Shown here one piece after another: positions 1 to 7,685 of a stretch of 64,000 nucleotides of DNA. Positions within the stretch are counted from its first letter, which is position 1, and each line of letters starts with the position of its first letter. The stretch spans positions 4,092,001 to 4,156,000 of the forward strand of contig NZ_CP118527.1 in NCBI RefSeq assembly GCF_028885415.1. The letters run 5' to 3'. The notes below the pieces were generated by a model, which saw nothing but the letters and a program-made list of their open reading frames with translations, had not been told where the DNA came from and made no database searches. Position numbers and translations under genes: made by a program. This DNA comes from Streptomyces coeruleorubidus (GTDB lineage Bacteria > Actinomycetota > Actinomycetes > Streptomycetales > Streptomycetaceae).

Positions 1-999
1 CGCGGCGCCGACTTCATGACCTCCTGGGGCGGCACGGGTATCGGCAGCGACAACCCGCTGGGCGCCAACTGGCTGACGATCGTCCTCGGCCTCGGGTTCG
101 TCCTCTCCTTCGGCTACTGGACGACGAATTTCGCCGAGGTGCAGCGCGCCCTGTCCGCGAAGAACCTCTCGGCTGCCCAGCGGACCCCGCTGATCGCCGC
201 GTTCCCGAAGATCTTCATCGTGTTCCTGGTGATGATCCCGGGTCTGGTCGCCGCCGTGCTGGTCCCGAAGATCGGTACCGCCGGCTCCGACCTCCAGTAC
301 AACGACGCGATTCCCTACCTGATGGAGCAGCTCCTGCCGAACGGCGTGCTGGGCATCGCCGTGACGGGTCTGCTCGCCGCCTTCATGGCGGGCATGGCGG
401 CGAACGTGTCGTCGTTCAACACGGTGTTCACGACGGACATCTGGGCGAAGTACGTCGTGAAGGGGCGCCAGGACGAGTACTACGTGCGCTTCGGCCGCCT
501 GATCACCGCGATCGGCGTCCTGGCCTCCATCGGCACGGCGTTCCTCGCGTCGTCCTTCTCCAACATCATGAGCTACCTCCAGACACTGTTCTCCTTCTTC
601 AACGTGCCGATGTTCGTGGTCTTCATCATCGGCATGTTCTGGAAGCGGGCGTCCATGAAGTCCGGCTTCTGGGGCCTGGTCGCCGGCACGACGGCGGCGA
701 TGGTGAACTACTTCTGGATCTACAAGCAGGGCATCGTCGACATCCCCTCCGACCAGGGGGCCAACTTCGTCTCGGCGATCGCGGGGTTCGTCGCGGGCGC
801 GGTCGTCATGGTGGCGGTGTCGCTCTTCACCGCGCCGAAGCCGGTCGAGGAACTCCAGGGGCTGGTCTACGGCACGACCTCGCCGGGCATGGCGGAGCCG
901 CCGGCGCCCGGGGACGAGGCCTGGTACCGCAAGCCGGCCCTGCTGGGCTGGGGCGCGGTGATTCTGGCCGCGGCCTGCTATGTCCCGTTCTCGTTCTGA
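1..999 (+). CDS. Sodium:solute symporter (SSS family), 3' part
   Basis: This is the C-terminal part of a sodium-driven symporter that imports a small organic solute across the cytoplasmic membrane. The frame is open from the first base, so the gene begins upstream of the window; about 332 residues are visible. They hold repeated hydrophobic helices with the SSS-type core (GYWTTNFAEVQRALSAKN; FMAGMAANVSSFNTVFTTDIW) and end in a helix next to the stop. The AEVQRALSAKN stretch and the SSFNTVFTTD helix resemble SGLT-like sugar symporters more than proline or acetate carriers. Substrate is not shown by the sequence; a sugar such as galactose is only an inference. The next gene follows after 29 bases and may be co-transcribed. 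Confidence 0.88.
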   Translation, partial: RGADFMTSWGGTGIGSDNPLGANWLTIVLGLGFVLSFGYWTTNFAEVQRALSAKNLSAAQRTPLIAAFPKIFIVFLVMIPGLVAAVLVPKIGTAGSDLQYNDAIPYLMEQLLPNGVLGIAVTGLLAAFMAGMAANVSSFNTVFTTDIWAKYVVKGRQDEYYVRFGRLITAIGVLASIGTAFLASSFSNIMSYLQTLFSFFNVPMFVVFIIGMFWKRASMKSGFWGLVAGTTAAMVNYFWIYKQGIVDIPSDQGANFVSAIAGFVAGAVVMVAVSLFTAPKPVEELQGLVYGTTSPGMAEPPAPGDEAWYRKPALLGWGAVILAAACYVPFSF

Positions 1000-1028
1000 C
1001 CGCTTTCTGATCTGGGAGTTGAGGGAAC

Positions 1029-1343
1029 ATGTCCGAGTTCTACTCGGAGAAGGACGTGCAGCGGGAAGTCACCGAGCTGCAAGGCAAGTCGGCGACGGCT
1101 GCGCGGCTGTTCGACATCCGGCGGATCATCGGCGGGCTGTTCGTGGTCTACGGGGTCATCGTCACGATCGCGGGGTTCACGGCGTCCGACGCCGACATCG
1201 ACAAGGCGGAGGGTGTGAACATCAACCTGTGGACCGGGATGGGGATGCTCGCGCTGGGGGTGTTCTTCCTGGTGTGGCTGAAGCTGCGGCCTGTGGCTCC
1301 GCCGCCGGATGTCGTGCCCGGGGAGGAGAAGCCGCCCCAATAA
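1029..1343 (+). CDS. Small two-helix membrane protein of unknown function
   Basis: A 104-residue protein with an ATG start behind a GAGGGAA ribosome site. After a charged amphipathic N-terminus (about residues 1-32) there are two hydrophobic segments, about 36-54 and 68-88, followed by a short proline/glutamate tail. I do not recognise a named family. Its tight position behind the symporter gene (29 bases) suggests co-expression and perhaps an accessory role, but nothing in the sequence proves it. A perfect hairpin follows the stop codon and separates it from the convergent secreted-protein gene. Confidence 0.75.
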   Translation: MSEFYSEKDVQREVTELQGKSATAARLFDIRRIIGGLFVVYGVIVTIAGFTASDADIDKAEGVNINLWTGMGMLALGVFFLVWLKLRPVAPPPDVVPGEEKPPQ

Positions 1344-1364
1344 CGCGCGTTCGCGCACGCGAGA

Positions 1365-1392
1365 CGCCCGCCGGGTTTCTGACCGGCGGGCG
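1365..1392. terminator. Hairpin terminator between convergent genes
   Basis: A perfect 10-bp stem (CGCCCGCCGG / CCGGCGGGCG) around an 8-base loop lies between the stop codons of two convergent genes. It probably works in both directions. There is no U tract, as is usual in Streptomyces. Confidence 0.7.
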
Positions 1393-1415
1393 CCTGGGTG
1401 GATGGGCCGGGGTGT

Positions 1416-1814
1416 CTAGGCCTTCACCCACTTGTGGGACCTCAGCTTGACGCTCGACCCGTCGCTCTGGGTGTTCCCGCACCAGTCCTTCCCGGCCGAC
1501 GCGTAGTAGGACCTGTAGTTCGTCTGGAAGTAGAAAAGCACCGTCTCAAGGTTGTTGGGGTCTTCGGTGCCGTGGTTGCAGATGGACCTCACCCTGCCGT
1601 GGAACTGCTTGTCCCCGTCGAGCCAGTTGGGGTCGTCGCCCAGCCACTTCTGCATGACTCCGGTGCCGTTGAGGCCCGTGTAGACGCAGATGTACCCGCG
1701 CTTGCAGTCCTCGAAGGGAGCCGCGGGGCCGACATCGGCTCCCGCGCCGCTCGCCGCGCCCAGGGTGAGGGCGACGGACGCGCCGAGCGCGGTGAGAACG
1801 GAACGTGTGCGCAT
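1416..1814 (-). CDS. Secreted peptidase inhibitor I36-like protein
   Basis: A 132-residue exported protein. Residues 1-26 form a Sec signal peptide (MRTRS basic start, hydrophobic core, likely cleavage after ASGAGA). The mature part matches the fold of the Streptomyces metalloproteinase-inhibitor family I36: a CKRGYICVYTGLNGTG segment near the start, further cysteines at SICNHG and DWCGN, and many aromatic residues late in the chain. Four cysteines can form two disulphides outside the cell. Members of this family include inhibitors of metallopeptidases, but many Streptomyces paralogues have no known target. The gene stands alone, converging on the small membrane protein gene. Confidence 0.75.
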   Translation of the reverse strand: MRTRSVLTALGASVALTLGAASGAGADVGPAAPFEDCKRGYICVYTGLNGTGVMQKWLGDDPNWLDGDKQFHGRVRSICNHGTEDPNNLETVLFYFQTNYRSYYASAGKDWCGNTQSDGSSVKLRSHKWVKA

Positions 1815-1943
1815 GGGTCCTCCTCGTTTCGCGATCCGGCCCGCTGAGTGGCGGGCCTGTCGTGGTCACGGCACCCACGCTGCCTGTCCGCCTCCCCACG
1901 CCCCATGGCCTTGCGTCACAACGCACAGGCTTGACGTCGCAGG

Positions 1944-2942
1944 TCAGGGCATGGGACCGGCGCCGTGGACGAGGGCGGTGCCGAGTGCGGTGCGGGTGTG
2001 CAGGACGCTGGTGCCGGTGCGTTCGGTGGTGACCAGGGCGGCGCGGCGCAGGACGGCGGCGTGGCGGCTCGCGGTGGAGGGCGAGGTGTTCAGACGGGCG
2101 GCGAGAGAGGTGGTGGTGTGCGGGGTGTCCAGACAGCGCAGGGCGACGGCGCGGGTGGGGCCCAGCAGCTCGTCCAGGGCCGTCGGCGACGGGTGGACGG
2201 AGTTGTCGGGGAGCCAGAGCTCGCCTCGGGCCACGGGGTAGACCAGAACGGGCTGGAGAGCGGGGTCGGCGAGCGTGATGGGCAGGTGGTGGGCGTAGAG
2301 GCTGGGGATGACGGTCAGGCCGCGGCCGTCGAGACGCAGATCGCGGTCGACGGGGTAGTCGGCCTCCAGGACCGGCGGCCTCCAGCGCAGGGTGGGGCCG
2401 AGGCGGGCGAGGAGCGCTTCGCTGCCGTCGTCGAGCAGACGCCGGGCCCGGCCCTGCAGGTCCGTCCCGACCAGGGCGGCCCGCACCTCCGCGTGCGGGG
2501 CGAGAACGACCTGGTGGTAGCGGCGTAACGCCGCGCCCAGGCGCCGCAGGGCGGGCGGGCGGCCGTGGGCGAGGTCGTCCAGCCAGGCCGCGGGCCGGGC
2601 CTGTCCTGCGGCCAGGCGGGAGATGTCGCCGTGCAGTCGGCGTGTGCCCGTCGACAGCACCGCGTCGATCCCCGTCTCGAGATCCGCCACCGGTCCGGTG
2701 GTGGCCGGGGTCAGGAAGTCCGGGAAGTACCCGGTGGGCGGCACCAGTGAGGTCAGCAACCCCACCTCCGCCCCCATCCCCTGCGCGGCCAGCTGCATGC
2801 GGGTGCGCCGCGCCCATGCGGTGAAAAAGAAGAAGGGCCGGGCCAGTTGGTGCAGGCTCACCACCGTCTCCCACAGCGGATCCGCCCGCCGTGCCAGCCG
2901 TATCCGTCCCAGATCCGCGGAAGTGAAGTGAATGCGAAGCAC
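1944..2942 (-). CDS. ArsR-like winged-helix regulator with TTA codon
   Basis: A 332-residue DNA-binding protein. The last third (about residues 240-325) is an ArsR/HTH_20-type winged helix: DELLGPTRAVALRCLDTPHTT, then TSPSTASRHAAVLRRAALV as recognition helix, then the wing. The first 230 residues form the unknown domain (DUF5937-type) that precedes this HTH in many actinobacteria and probably binds an effector. The gene is divergent from the membrane sensor gene, with 135 bases between the start codons, so the two may share a control region. Codon 139 (bases 2526-2528 read on the minus strand) is TTA, which in Streptomyces is read only by the bldA tRNA. Start codon ATG; no metal-binding cysteine pair typical of ArsR is seen. 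Confidence 0.8.
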   Translation of the reverse strand: MLRIHFTSADLGRIRLARRADPLWETVVSLHQLARPFFFFTAWARRTRMQLAAQGMGAEVGLLTSLVPPTGYFPDFLTPATTGPVADLETGIDAVLSTGTRRLHGDISRLAAGQARPAAWLDDLAHGRPPALRRLGAALRRYHQVVLAPHAEVRAALVGTDLQGRARRLLDDGSEALLARLGPTLRWRPPVLEADYPVDRDLRLDGRGLTVIPSLYAHHLPITLADPALQPVLVYPVARGELWLPDNSVHPSPTALDELLGPTRAVALRCLDTPHTTTSLAARLNTSPSTASRHAAVLRRAALVTTERTGTSVLHTRTALGTALVHGAGPMP

Positions 2943-3077
2943 GCGTCCCCCGGTGTGATGCCGTGCGATATCTCCGATGTCGCCGATGCCCCCGACTGTG
3001 CCGCTCCGCCTCGCCGCGCGGCCAGGAAGTCCGCGTCCCGACTCGGCGCGGGACGGGTGTCACCGCGTTGACCTGTT

Positions 3078-4802
3078 GTGACGCAGACGCGTGGGGACGG
3101 ACCTGGAATGCTGGGGCGGGAGTCGGATGGAGCCGTCACGGGGGTGGAGGGCTTGCGGGAGGCTGAAGGGGTCCGGGAGCTGGCCGCGGTGCTGGCGGGG
3201 CTCAAGGGGCGCAGCGGGCTCAGCTATCAGGAACTGGGGCAGCGGGTCTTCACGAGCCGTTCCACCCTGCACCGGTACTGCACCGGGAAGGCGGTCCCGG
3301 GCGACTACGGCCTTGTCGTCCGGATCGCCACGGAGTGCGGGGCCGACGCGGCGGAGCTGAACGAGCTGCTGCGCTGCTGGAAGGCGGCAACGGGCCAGGG
3401 GTCGGACCAGGACTCGGATCCGGCGACGGGCCAGAGGCAGGACGCCGGCCCATCGGCCCGCGCCGCGCCACCTCCTGCCGACCCGCCGGCGAAGCGGCGA
3501 CGGCATCCCCTTGGCCTGCGCCTGGTCCTGGCCGTCGTCGTGGCGCTCGTCGTTCTCGCCACGGCCGTCGCGAGCGCTCCCCGGGAGACGGGGGCGGCGG
3601 CCGCCCCGCCTCCGCCCGAGGTGACGGGTTGGGCGCAGACGCCGTCGCCGGTCGATCCGCGGCTGTTCGGCGTGACGATGAACAGCTTCAGCGGGGCCAT
3701 GCCGTCCTTCCGGGTGGGCGCGTTACGGCTGTGGGACAGCGAGACCCGCTGGGCCCAAGTGGAGCCCCTGCGCGGGAAGTTCGACTGGTCCACCCTCGAC
3801 CGGCTGCTCGACGCCGCCGAACGGCAGGGCCTGCCCACGCTGTTCGTCTTCGGCGGCACGCCCGCCTGGGCCGCCCCCGACGCCCGCAAGGCCGCCTACT
3901 CGGAGGGCGCCCGGGCGGCACCACCGGACGACCTCGACGACTGGGACGCCTTCGTACGGGCCCTCGTACGGCACGCGGGCGACCGGATCGACGCGTACGA
4001 GCTGTGGGTGATGGCCAACCACCCCCACCACTACAACGGCAGTGTGAAGACGCTCGTCGAGATGACGCGCCGCGCGAGCCGCATCATCCGGGAGCGCGAC
4101 AGGGACGCGGTCGTGGTCTGCCCGTCCATGACCGAGCTGTGGAAGGAGGCGTCGCACGAGTACCTGCTGGGGTTCGCCGCGCTGGGCGGATACCAGCACT
4201 GCGACGCGGCGGGGATCAAGCTCTACCAGCAGCGGGTCACGGACCCGCCGGAGACCATGCTGGAGGCGGTGCGGAAGGTCGACCGCACCTTCCAGCGGGC
4301 GGGCTACCACCTGCCGCTGTGGAACACGGGCACGACACAGACGCTGCAGCTGAACGACCCGCTGGACGAGGACATGGCGGCCGACTACGCCGTCCGCTTC
4401 TATCTGACGGGTCTGTACGCGCGCAAGGTCCAGCGGATGTACTTCTACGCCTGGGGCCACGGCAGCATCCCCCTCGTCCTCCAGGCCGAGGGCGAGCCGC
4501 CCACCAAGGCAGGCCTGTACGTCGGCCGCCTGCAGCAGTGGCTGGCCCACGCCTCGGTCCGCTCCTGCGGGCACGGCCTGGAGATCGCCCTGCCCGAGAA
4601 CGTCTGGCAGTGCGAGTTCCGCATCCCCGACGCATACGGCGTCCCCCGCACCGCCCGCATCCGCTGGACCTACACCGGCACGGCCGACGTCCCCGTGGGC
4701 GCCGGAGCACGACGCGTCCAGCATCTCGACGGCACCACCCGCACGGTCGACGCCCGGGACACCGTGCGGCTCACGGGACGACCGGTGCTGATCCGGTACT
4801 GA
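3078..4802 (+). CDS. Transmembrane HTH protein with pseudo-glycosidase ectodomain
   Basis: A 574-residue one-component membrane protein. Residues about 34-100 are an XRE-like helix-turn-helix (LSYQELGQRVFTSRSTLHRY). A proline-rich linker is followed by a basic stop-transfer region (KRRRH) and one membrane helix (about 146-166), which puts the rest outside the cell. Residues 190-490 resemble a clan GH-A/GH39 barrel: VGALRLWDSETRW, FDWSTLDRLLDAAERQG, TLFVFGGTPAWAA, DAYELWVMANHPHHYNG, LPLWNTGTT. The positions normally holding the catalytic acid (Asn-Glu-Pro motif) and nucleophile (Glu-Thr-Gly) read MAN and NTG, so both catalytic glutamates look lost and the domain more likely binds than cuts sugar. 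Codon 216 (3723-3725) is TTA. A start at the ATG at 3108 is possible. Confidence 0.78.
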   Translation: MTQTRGDGPGMLGRESDGAVTGVEGLREAEGVRELAAVLAGLKGRSGLSYQELGQRVFTSRSTLHRYCTGKAVPGDYGLVVRIATECGADAAELNELLRCWKAATGQGSDQDSDPATGQRQDAGPSARAAPPPADPPAKRRRHPLGLRLVLAVVVALVVLATAVASAPRETGAAAAPPPPEVTGWAQTPSPVDPRLFGVTMNSFSGAMPSFRVGALRLWDSETRWAQVEPLRGKFDWSTLDRLLDAAERQGLPTLFVFGGTPAWAAPDARKAAYSEGARAAPPDDLDDWDAFVRALVRHAGDRIDAYELWVMANHPHHYNGSVKTLVEMTRRASRIIRERDRDAVVVCPSMTELWKEASHEYLLGFAALGGYQHCDAAGIKLYQQRVTDPPETMLEAVRKVDRTFQRAGYHLPLWNTGTTQTLQLNDPLDEDMAADYAVRFYLTGLYARKVQRMYFYAWGHGSIPLVLQAEGEPPTKAGLYVGRLQQWLAHASVRSCGHGLEIALPENVWQCEFRIPDAYGVPRTARIRWTYTGTADVPVGAGARRVQHLDGTTRTVDARDTVRLTGRPVLIRY

Positions 4803-4827
4803 TCCGTACCGGTCCTGTACGACTGCT

Positions 4828-5544
4828 CTACGCCTCCGGCCCCGTCCCCGTCTCCGGCCTCTCCGACACCGTCCGGCCCACCGGTCCCGCCCGGTCCAGC
4901 AGCCCCGTCCTCGCCGCCAGCGCCGCCGCCTCCAACCGCGAACCCACCCCCAGTTTCATCAGGACCCGCTGGACGTGCGTCCGGGCCGTCGACGGCGCGA
5001 TGCCCATGCCCGCCGCGATGAGGCGGGTGTCCTCGCCGTCGGCGACGCGGAGCAGGACCTCGACCTCCCTCGGGGTCAGCATCTGGAGCAACCGCTGGCC
5101 CTCGTCGTCCGGCTGGGCCGCCGGGTTGAGCAACTCGCTGAACGCGCCTTGCAGTAGCTGCGGTGCCACGGCCGCCTCCCCGGCCCGGGCCTTCATAATC
5201 GCCCGCTCGACGCCCTCTATGCGTTCGTCGTGACGTACGTACCCCGACGCGCCCGCGGCGAAGGCGGCCGCGATGCCGCGTGGGCTCGGTACCGGTCCCA
5301 GGACCAGGACCGCGACCTGCGGACGCTCGCGCTTGATCCGCACCACCGGGTCGAAGATCCCCGGCTCCGCCGGCGTGGCCGTCCCCAGCAGGCACACCTC
5401 CGGCGCCCGTGTGATCACCAGCTCCGCCGCCCCCGCGGCCGGCGCCGCCGCGGCCAGCACCCGGTGCCCCCTCAGCTTCAACGCCGAGGCCAGCGCCTCG
5501 GCCAGCAGTCGGTGGTCGTCGACCACCATGAGCCGCACTCCCAT
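4828..5544 (-). CDS. LuxR/NarL-type regulator with degenerate receiver domain
   Basis: A 238-residue protein with a CheY-like receiver (about residues 1-120) and a LuxR-type HTH (about 155-220: LTPREVEVLLRVADGED, then IAAGMGIAPSTARTHVQRVL). The acidic pair is present (VVDDH). The position that should hold the phospho-accepting Asp reads CLLGT (Gly54), and the usual conserved Lys near the end of the receiver is in YVRHDE. Phosphorylation by a histidine kinase is therefore unlikely, and no kinase gene is adjacent. Such atypical receivers usually respond to ligands or protein partners, or act constitutively. It converges on the membrane sensor gene upstream and lies downstream of the two PQQ genes, but separated from them by a hairpin. 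Confidence 0.85.
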   Translation of the reverse strand: MGVRLMVVDDHRLLAEALASALKLRGHRVLAAAAPAAGAAELVITRAPEVCLLGTATPAEPGIFDPVVRIKRERPQVAVLVLGPVPSPRGIAAAFAAGASGYVRHDERIEGVERAIMKARAGEAAVAPQLLQGAFSELLNPAAQPDDEGQRLLQMLTPREVEVLLRVADGEDTRLIAAGMGIAPSTARTHVQRVLMKLGVGSRLEAAALAARTGLLDRAGPVGRTVSERPETGTGPEA

Positions 5545-5715
5545 CGAGCAACCCCCCAGTCACCCCGGTCCCCCCAGATGGAAGCCCCCCCGGCTCCCCG
5601 GCCTTCATGCCCCCGGAAGCTACACGCTTGTTCGACGTTGCGCTCCCCCTACCCGCGAGAATCGCCCCGGATCGCCGAAATTCCTCTCATTCGAGGTTGA
5701 CTGAGCCGAAAGCGA

Positions 5716-5747
5716 ACGGTCCCGCCCCTGAACAGGGACGGGACCGT
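5716..5747 (-). terminator. Hairpin terminator after the PQQ-propeller genes
   Basis: A near-perfect hairpin with arms ACGGTCCCG and CGGGACCGT, one C/A mismatch, an inner CCCTG/CAGGG pair and an AA loop. It lies 39 bases past the stop codon of the downstream PQQ-propeller gene and is well placed to end that transcript. Confidence 0.7.
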
Positions 5748-5785
5748 ATCCGCATCGAGTCGATCACCAGGCGGCCATCGATCGA

Positions 5786-7621
5786 TCAGCTCGTACCGAA
5801 GCCGATCGCCAGATACTCCTTCTCACTCGTGCTGCTGGTCCGCTTGCTGGCGTACACCTTGGACATGAACAGGTGCCCGTCGCCGTACAGCAACTCGGAG
5901 TACTCCGGCGACATGGCGGCCTCCACGTCGCGCACCGTGTCCGTCGCCGGGTTCTCCAGCAGCTTCGTCTGCTTGAAGCTGCCCCCGTCGATGCTCACGA
6001 TCTGCCCGCCCTTGTCGTACGGCGGCCGCTTGTACGCGATCAGGTTGCCGCCGTCCATGCGCAGCGGCGAGATCGTGTAGCCGTCGCCCGCGTCGGCCCG
6101 CTGCCCGGTCTGCTTGCCGGTGGCGAGGTCGAAGGCGACGATCTCGTTGGTGTCGCTGTACTCTCCGCTGCCGTCGTGCTCCTCGGTCGGCAGGTACAGC
6201 CGGTCGTTGCCGACGGCCAGCATGTTGCAGGACTCGATGCGGGTGACGCCCTCGCAGCGGGCCGCGAACTGCTCGCCCGGCGCGCTGATGCGCCTGCGCA
6301 GCTCGCCGGTCTTGTTGTCGATGGAGAAGAAGTCGGAGATGCCGCTGCCGTCGCCCGCGGAGTCGCCGACGTCGGCGGCCACGACGAGCGGCTCGGTCGA
6401 CACGATGCTCGCGTACTCGATGCCCTGGGACATCTTGTACTCCGAGATCACCTTCCCGGACTTCGGGTCGATGGTCTGGATGTGCAGCTGCCGCTGCTCG
6501 TACGTTCCGCACTTGCGCACCGCGACCAGCTTCTCGCCGCCGCCGTACCCGGCGTCGTAGCAGGAGTCGGCCGGCTTCGGGCTCCACAGGAGCTTGCCGG
6601 AGACGTCGAAGGCGGCGCCGCCGCTGGAGCTGCCGACGGCGACGGTGTCGCCGCTGATCGTGACGTTGTCGAAGTTGATCAGCTGGTCACCGGTCTTGAC
6701 GGTCTTGGTCCACAGCCTCTTGCCGGCGTCGAGATCGATCACGGCGATCTGGCTGCACCCGTGGGACGGGTCGGCCTTGGTCGGCATCGCGGGCTGGTAG
6801 AGGATCGCCGTCTTGTTGTCGTCGGTGACGTGGCGGCTGGCCTGGCAGACCGGGCCGTCCAGCGGGATCGTCCACTGCTCGCCGCCCTTGTCGCGGTCGT
6901 AGCCGACGATCTCGGCGACACCGCTCTTGGCGTACGTCTTGTCGGTGAGCCACGAGCCGGAGACGACGACCGTGCTGTCGTTCTTCACCTCGGGCATCGG
7001 GACCTGGAAGAGGACCTTGGCGCTGGGGTCGGCCGGGGCCTTCTCCTTGCCGCCGGAGCTGGTGCCGCCGTTGTTGTCGTCCGTGCCGCCGGTGCCGCCG
7101 CCGGAGCTGGCGGTGTCGTCCTTCTTGCCGTCGTCCTTGGACGTGGAGTACCAGACGCCGCCGCCGACGATCAGTGCGATCGCCACGACAGCGGCGACGA
7201 TGATGGCCAGCTGCGCGTTGAACTTCCGGCCTCCGCCCGGCTGTCCGGGCTGCGGCTGGAGCGGCATGGTCGGCTGCGGATAGGCGTAACCGGGCTGCTG
7301 CCCGTATCCCGGCTGCTGGCCCGGCTGGCCGTAAGGCGCCTGCGGCGGCTGCCCGTACGGCCCCGGCTGCTGCTGGCCGGGGTAGCCGTAGCCGGGCGGA
7401 GCCTGCGGCGGCTGGGGCGCCTGCTCAGCCCCCTGCGGATAGCCGTAGCCCGGCTGCGGCTGCTGCGCGGGCGGCGGGGGCGGCGTCTGCGGAGCCGCCG
7501 GCGGGGGCGACTGCGGAGCCTGCGGATAGCCGTACCCCGGCTGCGGGGGCTGGTCCTGGGGCGGCCCGAAGCCTCCCCCGGGCGGCGGCTGTTGGGGCGG
7601 CGGAGGCGGCGGCTGGGTCAT
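5786..7621 (-). CDS. Membrane-anchored PQQ-like beta-propeller protein (copy 1)
   Basis: A 611-residue bitopic membrane protein. Residues 1-130 are low-complexity Pro/Gly/Gln/Tyr sequence (repeated PGYGYPQ and PYGQP motifs) on the cytoplasmic side. A single membrane helix (AQLAIIVAAVVAIALIVGG, about 139-158) is followed by a Gly/Ser/Thr linker and a C-terminal propeller (about 200-611) of repeated strands such as VVVSGSWLTDKTYAKSG and GGEQWTIPL, as in BamB-like PQQ-repeat proteins. Without a Gram-negative outer membrane the BamB role does not apply; the propeller probably binds a partner outside the cell. A close paralogue lies 64 bases upstream on the same strand, so they form a likely two-gene operon. 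The specific function is unknown. Confidence 0.85.
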   Translation of the reverse strand: MTQPPPPPPQQPPPGGGFGPPQDQPPQPGYGYPQAPQSPPPAAPQTPPPPPAQQPQPGYGYPQGAEQAPQPPQAPPGYGYPGQQQPGPYGQPPQAPYGQPGQQPGYGQQPGYAYPQPTMPLQPQPGQPGGGRKFNAQLAIIVAAVVAIALIVGGGVWYSTSKDDGKKDDTASSGGGTGGTDDNNGGTSSGGKEKAPADPSAKVLFQVPMPEVKNDSTVVVSGSWLTDKTYAKSGVAEIVGYDRDKGGEQWTIPLDGPVCQASRHVTDDNKTAILYQPAMPTKADPSHGCSQIAVIDLDAGKRLWTKTVKTGDQLINFDNVTISGDTVAVGSSSGGAAFDVSGKLLWSPKPADSCYDAGYGGGEKLVAVRKCGTYEQRQLHIQTIDPKSGKVISEYKMSQGIEYASIVSTEPLVVAADVGDSAGDGSGISDFFSIDNKTGELRRRISAPGEQFAARCEGVTRIESCNMLAVGNDRLYLPTEEHDGSGEYSDTNEIVAFDLATGKQTGQRADAGDGYTISPLRMDGGNLIAYKRPPYDKGGQIVSIDGGSFKQTKLLENPATDTVRDVEAAMSPEYSELLYGDGHLFMSKVYASKRTSSTSEKEYLAIGFGTS

Positions 7622-7685
7622 GGCGTGAGTACCTCGGGGAAGGGGACGGACGACGAAGACGAAGGCGGATCCGAAGGGGGAAGAG

